DNA from: Patescibacteria group bacterium
GTDB taxonomy: Bacteria; Patescibacteriota; Microgenomatia; UM-FILTER-40-11
Length of the DNA stretch: 26,223 bases
NCBI GenBank assembly: GCA_023473205.1
Contig: JAMCYY010000040.1
Span: forward strand, 1 to 26,223
Reading direction: 5' to 3'
Shown piece after piece: positions 22,638 through 26,223 of the stretch (position 1 is the first letter of the stretch; every line of letters starts with the position of its first letter). A program made the position numbers and the translations under genes. A model generated the notes under the pieces. That model had not been told where the DNA came from. It did no database searches and saw only the letters and a list, made by a program, of their open reading frames with translations.

Positions 22638-23459
22638 ATGAGGATAATTAAAAAACTAACCAAGTATTTATTAATTACTCTGCTAATTTTGATTTTTGCC
22701 TCTCCTTTATGGATTAAGATTATTCCGACTAAACATATCTCATTTCTGACTGGTAAGTTACCAGTAGTCGATAGTGTTGTTTGTAATTTTTCAACCAAGG
22801 TTAGTGGAGAATCGATGGGTTCTCTGATTCCTTCTGGAAGCTCGATTGTAATAAACCGTTGTTTTGAGGACGAAGATTTAAAGGAAGGAACCGTAGTTTT
22901 GTTTAATGACAATGCAAACTTACGTTTTGGTGTCGTTCGCCATGTCTTACCTCTTGATCCTGTAGTATATAAAGTTTCTGATGAGAAAGCCCCAGAGTTG
23001 CTTCTTGACGTAATAAAAGAAGAAATTACAGGTATAACAAAAAGTATTGATATGAGCAAATCCAAATATCAAGCCAAACGGAAAACCGAATCTTTTATTC
23101 TTAATGCCAATGAATTTTTAACCGATTTATACTTAGCCAAAATACCCCATGGCATGGGCATAGAAGTATCTACTGTTGAAAAAACAACCTCTTTTTCTCG
23201 ACAGGAAGATAAATTTTGTTCTGTTATAGTTCCCAAGAAAAATTTAACCGCAGTTGCTACTGAAATTACAGACATTAAAACACAAAAAATAATTTCTCAG
23301 GGAAATAACATTGTTTTCAATGTCAGCTCAAAGCCAAATATCAATTGTAAGGATTTTGGTTCAAGTCAAGGCATGCTCAATCTAGATCCAGGCAGTTATC
23401 GATATAAATTTTTGATTAACCATCAGGTGTTGGCGAATATTCAGTTTGAGGTAAGATAA
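22638..23459 (+). CDS. Signal-peptidase-I-like membrane protein lacking the usual catalytic Lys
   Basis: 273 residues: N-terminal membrane helix (about 8-27) and an outer domain that begins like the S26/S24 peptidase fold. VSGESMGSLIPSGSSIVI (55-72) supplies the Ser59 nucleophile position. LKEGTVVLF (81-89) matches the GDVVVF strand, and FGVVRHVLPLDP (97-108) aligns with the IKRVIGLPGD box. There, the general-base Lys is Arg101 and the following Arg is His102. The remaining part (about 150-273) is unrelated beta-rich sequence. It may therefore be an inactive relative, or use His102 as in archaeal Ser-His signal peptidases, though the order (RHV rather than HRV) does not match. Function uncertain. 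Confidence 0.6.
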   Translation: MRIIKKLTKYLLITLLILIFASPLWIKIIPTKHISFLTGKLPVVDSVVCNFSTKVSGESMGSLIPSGSSIVINRCFEDEDLKEGTVVLFNDNANLRFGVVRHVLPLDPVVYKVSDEKAPELLLDVIKEEITGITKSIDMSKSKYQAKRKTESFILNANEFLTDLYLAKIPHGMGIEVSTVEKTTSFSRQEDKFCSVIVPKKNLTAVATEITDIKTQKIISQGNNIVFNVSSKPNINCKDFGSSQGMLNLDPGSYRYKFLINHQVLANIQFEVR

Positions 23460-23473
23460 AATAAAGAAGGACT

Positions 23474-23761
23474 ATGGACCAAAAAATTACCGATTATATT
23501 AATAAACAAAAATCCCCCCAAAAAGAAATTTGCCATAAGCTAAGGAGTATCATTCTTAAAACCCTTTCGAACGCAGGGGAAGAAATGAAGTGGGGTGTTC
23601 CCGCTTTCGTTGGGGGCAAATTATATATCGTTGCCCTAAAGGATCATGTCAACTTTGGTTATAACGATGGCAGTAAAAAAATGAAACATGTCGAAATAAA
23701 ATCGTTGGACCAAATCGATTCTAAAAAAATAATTGAGTTAATCAAATCGACTAAAAAATAA
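23474..23761 (+). CDS. DUF1801/YdhG-like small protein
   Basis: 95 residues matching the DUF1801 pattern: an N-terminal helix pair (DYINKQKSPQKEICHKLRSI), the core EEMKWGVPAFVGGKLYIVAL (36-55), and KDHVNFGYNDGS. The family is cytoplasmic, widespread and of unclear function. An AAGAAGG ribosome binding site lies close upstream of the ATG. The next gene starts three bases after its stop. Confidence 0.85.
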   Translation: MDQKITDYINKQKSPQKEICHKLRSIILKTLSNAGEEMKWGVPAFVGGKLYIVALKDHVNFGYNDGSKKMKHVEIKSLDQIDSKKIIELIKSTKK

Positions 23762-23764
23762 TCT

Positions 23765-23929
23765 ATGCCAATCACCCTTATCTTGTTACTGATTTACACT
23801 ATTGCCATTGTTGTCGCCGTTATCGGCATTGCAAAGAAGATAAAAATCTTGAAGATAATCTCAGTCTTTTTGTTTTTAGCTGGAACTGTCTTGACGGCTG
23901 CTGTTGCTTTCGCTCTGAAAAATATGTAG
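23765..23929 (+). CDS. 54-residue two-helix membrane peptide
   Basis: ATG 23765, three bases after the DUF1801 stop, opens 54 codons to TAG at 23927. Two hydrophobic helices (about 3-22 and 31-50) are linked by a basic turn (AKKIKILK, 23-30), giving a hairpin in the membrane with the turn on the cytoplasmic side. Codons are regular and the spacing indicates coupling with the gene before it. Not recognised. Confidence 0.65.
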   Translation: MPITLILLLIYTIAIVVAVIGIAKKIKILKIISVFLFLAGTVLTAAVAFALKNM

Positions 23930-23958
23930 GGCTAAAAATATAAAGTAAAATAAAGAAA

Positions 23959-24954
23959 ATGGAAAAATGGCTTGGTCATCTAAAATATAATCCTTTAATC
24001 CCTCTATCCGAGTGCAAAGATGAGGCACTTCACGCATTTGTCCAGCGTGATCTTTCGGATAAGGTTGTTTCAGTGGAGAGCTTATGGCAACTAACCGAGT
24101 CGCAAAAGATTCTAAGGAGACAACAGCCTAACGGTTCATGGAGATATCCTAATGTAAAAAAGAATATTCGCATACAAGAATATTACAATCAATATGAGAC
24201 ATTCAATAATTTGGGAATTTTGATTGAGGAATTCGGATTCAACAAAAATCACCCCGCTATTACCAAAGCGGCAGATTATTTTTTCTCATCTCAATCTAAA
24301 GAAGGAGATTTCAGGGGAATTTATGGCAACCAATACAGCCCCAATTATTCTGCGGGGATAGCTGAGTTACTTATTAAAGCGGGGTATACAGACGATGTCC
24401 ATGTCGAAAACTTGTTTAAGTGGCTTCTTTCTATCAGACAAAAAGATGGCGGTTGGGCAATACCATTTAGAACCCAGGGCTATGGAATTGGTGTCATTTG
24501 GGATCACTCAAAAACAATCCAACCAGATGTTTCAAAACCTTTCTCATATATGGTTACTGGAGTGGTGTTGCGAGCTTTTGCAGCACACCCAAGATACAGA
24601 AAATTAAAGGAGGCTCATCAAGCAGGAGAGTTACTTCTTTCGGGTGTGTTTAGGAAAGACCAATATCCTGATAGAGCTGGAGCCGAATACTGGTTACGAT
24701 TTTCATTTCCGTTTTGTTACACCGATTTAATTTCTGCTTTAGATAGCCTCTCCCTCTTAGGGTTTTCGTCACAAGTGCCAGAAATAGAAAAATCCCTGCA
24801 TTGGTTTGTGAAAAATCAGCAAAAAACTGGACTTTGGCAATTTAAGATAACAAGGGGTAAAAATAAAGATGTTATTGAGCTGTGGCTTGCATTGGCTGTG
24901 TGTAGGATATTTAGGAGATTTTATCTTAACAAGCATAATGAAAATGTATTATAA
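23959..24954 (+). CDS. Squalene-cyclase/prenyltransferase-like alpha-toroid protein
   Basis: 331 residues with repeated motifs of the (alpha/alpha)6 terpenoid-cyclase/prenyltransferase superfamily. QW-like units appear at QQPNGSWRYP (55-64), SQSKEGDFRG, RQKDGGWAIPF and NQQKTGLWQF, each after a helix pair. No DXDD motif of a squalene-hopene cyclase is visible and the protein is about half that length, so cyclase activity is unlikely. It may bind a hydrophobic or carbohydrate ligand. There is no signal peptide. It lies between two small membrane-protein genes, in a stretch of accessory-looking genes. The start follows an A-rich sequence without a clear Shine-Dalgarno. Confidence 0.7.
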   Translation: MEKWLGHLKYNPLIPLSECKDEALHAFVQRDLSDKVVSVESLWQLTESQKILRRQQPNGSWRYPNVKKNIRIQEYYNQYETFNNLGILIEEFGFNKNHPAITKAADYFFSSQSKEGDFRGIYGNQYSPNYSAGIAELLIKAGYTDDVHVENLFKWLLSIRQKDGGWAIPFRTQGYGIGVIWDHSKTIQPDVSKPFSYMVTGVVLRAFAAHPRYRKLKEAHQAGELLLSGVFRKDQYPDRAGAEYWLRFSFPFCYTDLISALDSLSLLGFSSQVPEIEKSLHWFVKNQQKTGLWQFKITRGKNKDVIELWLALAVCRIFRRFYLNKHNENVL

Positions 24955-24973
24955 TCTAAGTTAGAGGATTACT

Positions 24974-25354
24974 ATGAATAAACAACTTCTAAAAGACGGA
25001 CTTGGATGGGGTTTTCTTCTCTGGTTAGTTGGTTACATTTTAGGGATTGTTTTCTTTATGCTTGTTCCTCCTTCCATGATTGGTTTTGTCGTAATGCCAA
25101 TTGGAATAGTCATTACTCTTTGGGTATTATTCAAAAAAATCGGCAGCAAGTCTTTTAATCACTATCTTCTGCTTGCAATTACTTGGACTGCAGTGGCAGT
25201 AATTTTTGATTATTTATTCCTGGTGAAGGCTTTCAAGTCGACAAATTACTACAAATTAGATGTTTATCTCTATTATCTTCTAACTTTTGTGTTGCCCTTA
25301 TTGGTCGGTTGGAGAAAAAGCCTCGGTTCAAATGGGAGCAAGTTAAGAACTTAG
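24974..25354 (+). CDS. Four-helix integral membrane protein of unknown function
   Basis: 126 residues with four predicted membrane helices (about 11-31, 35-53, 63-84, 96-112) and short loops; the C-terminal tail is basic. AGAGGA lies five bases before the ATG. It follows the toroid-protein gene by 19 bp and may be in its operon. No motif allows a function to be named. Confidence 0.7.
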   Translation: MNKQLLKDGLGWGFLLWLVGYILGIVFFMLVPPSMIGFVVMPIGIVITLWVLFKKIGSKSFNHYLLLAITWTAVAVIFDYLFLVKAFKSTNYYKLDVYLYYLLTFVLPLLVGWRKSLGSNGSKLRT

Positions 25355-25576
25355 AAATCGGTTCACTTCCTTTGTTGTATATTCAGGAGTTTACCCAGTC
25401 ATCCTTCGATTACACTCAGGATGATGCTGAGCAAAGTCGAAGCATCAGTTGTCCGAAACTGTGACCATTTCTCGAGCCAATTTGATACATTCACTTGATA
25501 TTAACTTTCTAAGCTGCGAACTGTGGATTTATGGTGAGCAGTGCCAACCAAGACAAATGAGACAGAAAAAAAAGGT
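25355..25576. other. Intergenic region with an imperfect palindrome
   Basis: About 220 bp between convergent genes. Apart from the palindrome at 25404-25442 no ORF, promoter or RNA was recognised. An A8 run lies at 25566-25573. Confidence 0.5.
25404..25442. repeat. Imperfect 16-bp palindrome, intergenic-repeat-like
   Basis: CTTCGATTACACTCAG (25404-25419) pairs with CTGAGCAAAGTCGAAG (25427-25442) at 12 of 16 positions, with a 7-bp centre. The outer six and inner five pairs are exact. It resembles palindromic intergenic elements with a TTCGAC...CTGAG theme. Only one copy is in the window, so repeat status is unproven. It could also act as a terminator between convergent genes. Confidence 0.5.
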
Positions 25577-25675
25577 TTAATAGATTGTTTCAATTATCCC
25601 GTATCTGCCACTGACCGGATCCCAAATCAGAAAGACAAAAAGGAGAATTAAAATCAAAAAGATACCTACTGGCAT
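25577..25675 (-). CDS. 32-residue single-helix membrane peptide behind tspO
   Basis: The ATG (25675-25673) lies 13 bp after the tspO stop and opens 32 codons to TAA. A strong hydrophobic helix (GIFLILILLFVFLIW, 4-18) is followed by a polar tail DPVSGRYGIIETIY (19-32). The clean membrane-peptide design and the position right behind tspO favour a real gene. Not recognised. Confidence 0.5.
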   Translation of the reverse strand: MPVGIFLILILLFVFLIWDPVSGRYGIIETIY

Positions 25676-25688
25676 TAATTTCAGATCT

Positions 25689-26159
25689 TTAATTAAGAAT
25701 AATTATCGACAAATTCAAAAGTGAAGCAAAGGTAACCCACGCAAGATAAGGGATCATTAGGTAGGCAGCGGTTTTAGAAACAGCTTTAAATTTAAAAATA
25801 GTTAATAAGATAAAAGTCCACAGGAGAATAACATCAATAAAGGCTAAAACCGGAGATTTTAAACCGAAAAAGAAAATTGACCAGAGAAAATTTAAGAATA
25901 GCTGCAAAGAGAAATACTTAAGGGCGATTTTGTTTTTCTTGGCAATTAAGCCTTCTGTCCAAATTAATCCTGCCGCTATGCCCATAAGCACATATAAAAT
26001 TGTCCAAGCCGGAGCAAAAAGCCAATTTGGAGGTGTAAAGAAAGGCTTATTTAGCGTCTCAAACCAGGTAGAAACCGAAGAAGCCGTCGCCAGTCCACCC
26101 AATAAACCAACTGCTTCACAAACAATTATTGAAATGGCAATTTTGGCGATTTTTCCCAT
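25689..26159 (-). CDS. tspO: TspO/MBR family tryptophan-rich sensory protein
   Basis: 156 residues from ATG 26159, the usual TspO length. The upstream reading to 26216 adds 19 residues and is not needed. Five membrane helices are visible. The family signature PPNWLFAPAWTILYVLMGIA (43-62) and further conserved Trp residues are present. TspO binds tetrapyrroles and related ligands and affects stress responses in bacteria; the specific role here is unknown, and no haem-pathway gene is nearby. AAGGA directly precedes the ATG. A promoter TTGTTC-17-TAATCT with an extended -10 lies upstream. A 32-codon membrane peptide follows. Confidence 0.9.
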   Translation of the reverse strand: MGKIAKIAISIIVCEAVGLLGGLATASSVSTWFETLNKPFFTPPNWLFAPAWTILYVLMGIAAGLIWTEGLIAKKNKIALKYFSLQLFLNFLWSIFFFGLKSPVLAFIDVILLWTFILLTIFKFKAVSKTAAYLMIPYLAWVTFASLLNLSIIILN

Positions 26160-26223
26160 GTCCTTATAAAGATTACCAAATAATGATATAAAGAACAAGG
26201 ATATCAAGTTATACATATATGCT

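Noticed and set aside
22577..23065. 162-residue minus-strand ORF
   Set aside because: It is antisense to the signal-peptidase-like gene, which has a membrane helix, family motifs and a promoter.
1..26223. Alternative genetic code with TGA as Gly
   Set aside because: TGA ends apgM and the 15494 region genes read normally, with no in-frame TGA inside conserved domains.

Overview
The window looks like a chromosomal segment of an AT-rich, reduced-genome bacterium, most likely a member of the Candidate Phyla Radiation (Patescibacteria), perhaps Microgenomates. This lineage call is an inference. It rests on very tight gene packing, the mix of a divergent enolase with an archaeal-type phosphoglycerate mutase, a membrane pyrophosphatase, many single-pass extracytoplasmic proteins of unknown function, and the absence of any biosynthetic operon. 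TGA is used as a stop, so the Gracilibacteria-type code does not apply. No rRNA, tRNA, CRISPR array, transposase or phage gene was seen.

Region 1-8400: peptide deformylase (bracketed by two copies of a 41-bp structured repeat), a small probably frameshifted gene, and LexA on the minus strand. These are followed by a plus-strand envelope operon (transglutaminase-like surface protein, holin-like membrane protein, SecG, anchored family-5 solute-binding protein) and a glycolysis pair (enolase, ApgM) with its own promoter and a strong ribosome binding site. Region 8350-12345: an inverted third copy of the repeat, an SdpI-family membrane protein, and a convergent minus-strand operon (coiled-coil protein, cyclophilin lipoprotein, K+-independent-type proton pyrophosphatase). 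Region 12446-15575: a family-2 glycosyltransferase followed by a GT-C-like membrane protein, ending in a perfect 12-bp hairpin.

Region 15575-18100: a Cys-rich secreted protein divergent from a secreted clan GH-A-like glycosidase with a Thr/Pro-rich linker, then an orphan adaptor-like protein and a terminator. Region 18085-22450 (minus strand): a YhfW-like FAD oxidoreductase with a C-terminal Rieske domain, a small unknown protein, and three anchored or surface proteins (double-psi-barrel-like, HEAT-like, and unrecognised). Region 22638-26159: a signal-peptidase-like protein, a DUF1801 protein, a 54-codon membrane peptide, a squalene-cyclase-like toroid protein, a four-helix membrane protein, an intergenic palindrome, and TspO with a 32-codon membrane peptide behind it.

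Two themes cross the window. First, many genes have a -10 hexamer only 6-8 nt before the start codon and no Shine-Dalgarno sequence, which suggests leaderless transcripts as the common mode. Second, the three near-identical repeat copies contain three mutually competing arms and lie at the edges of single genes. The repeat is the best candidate for something undescribed here.
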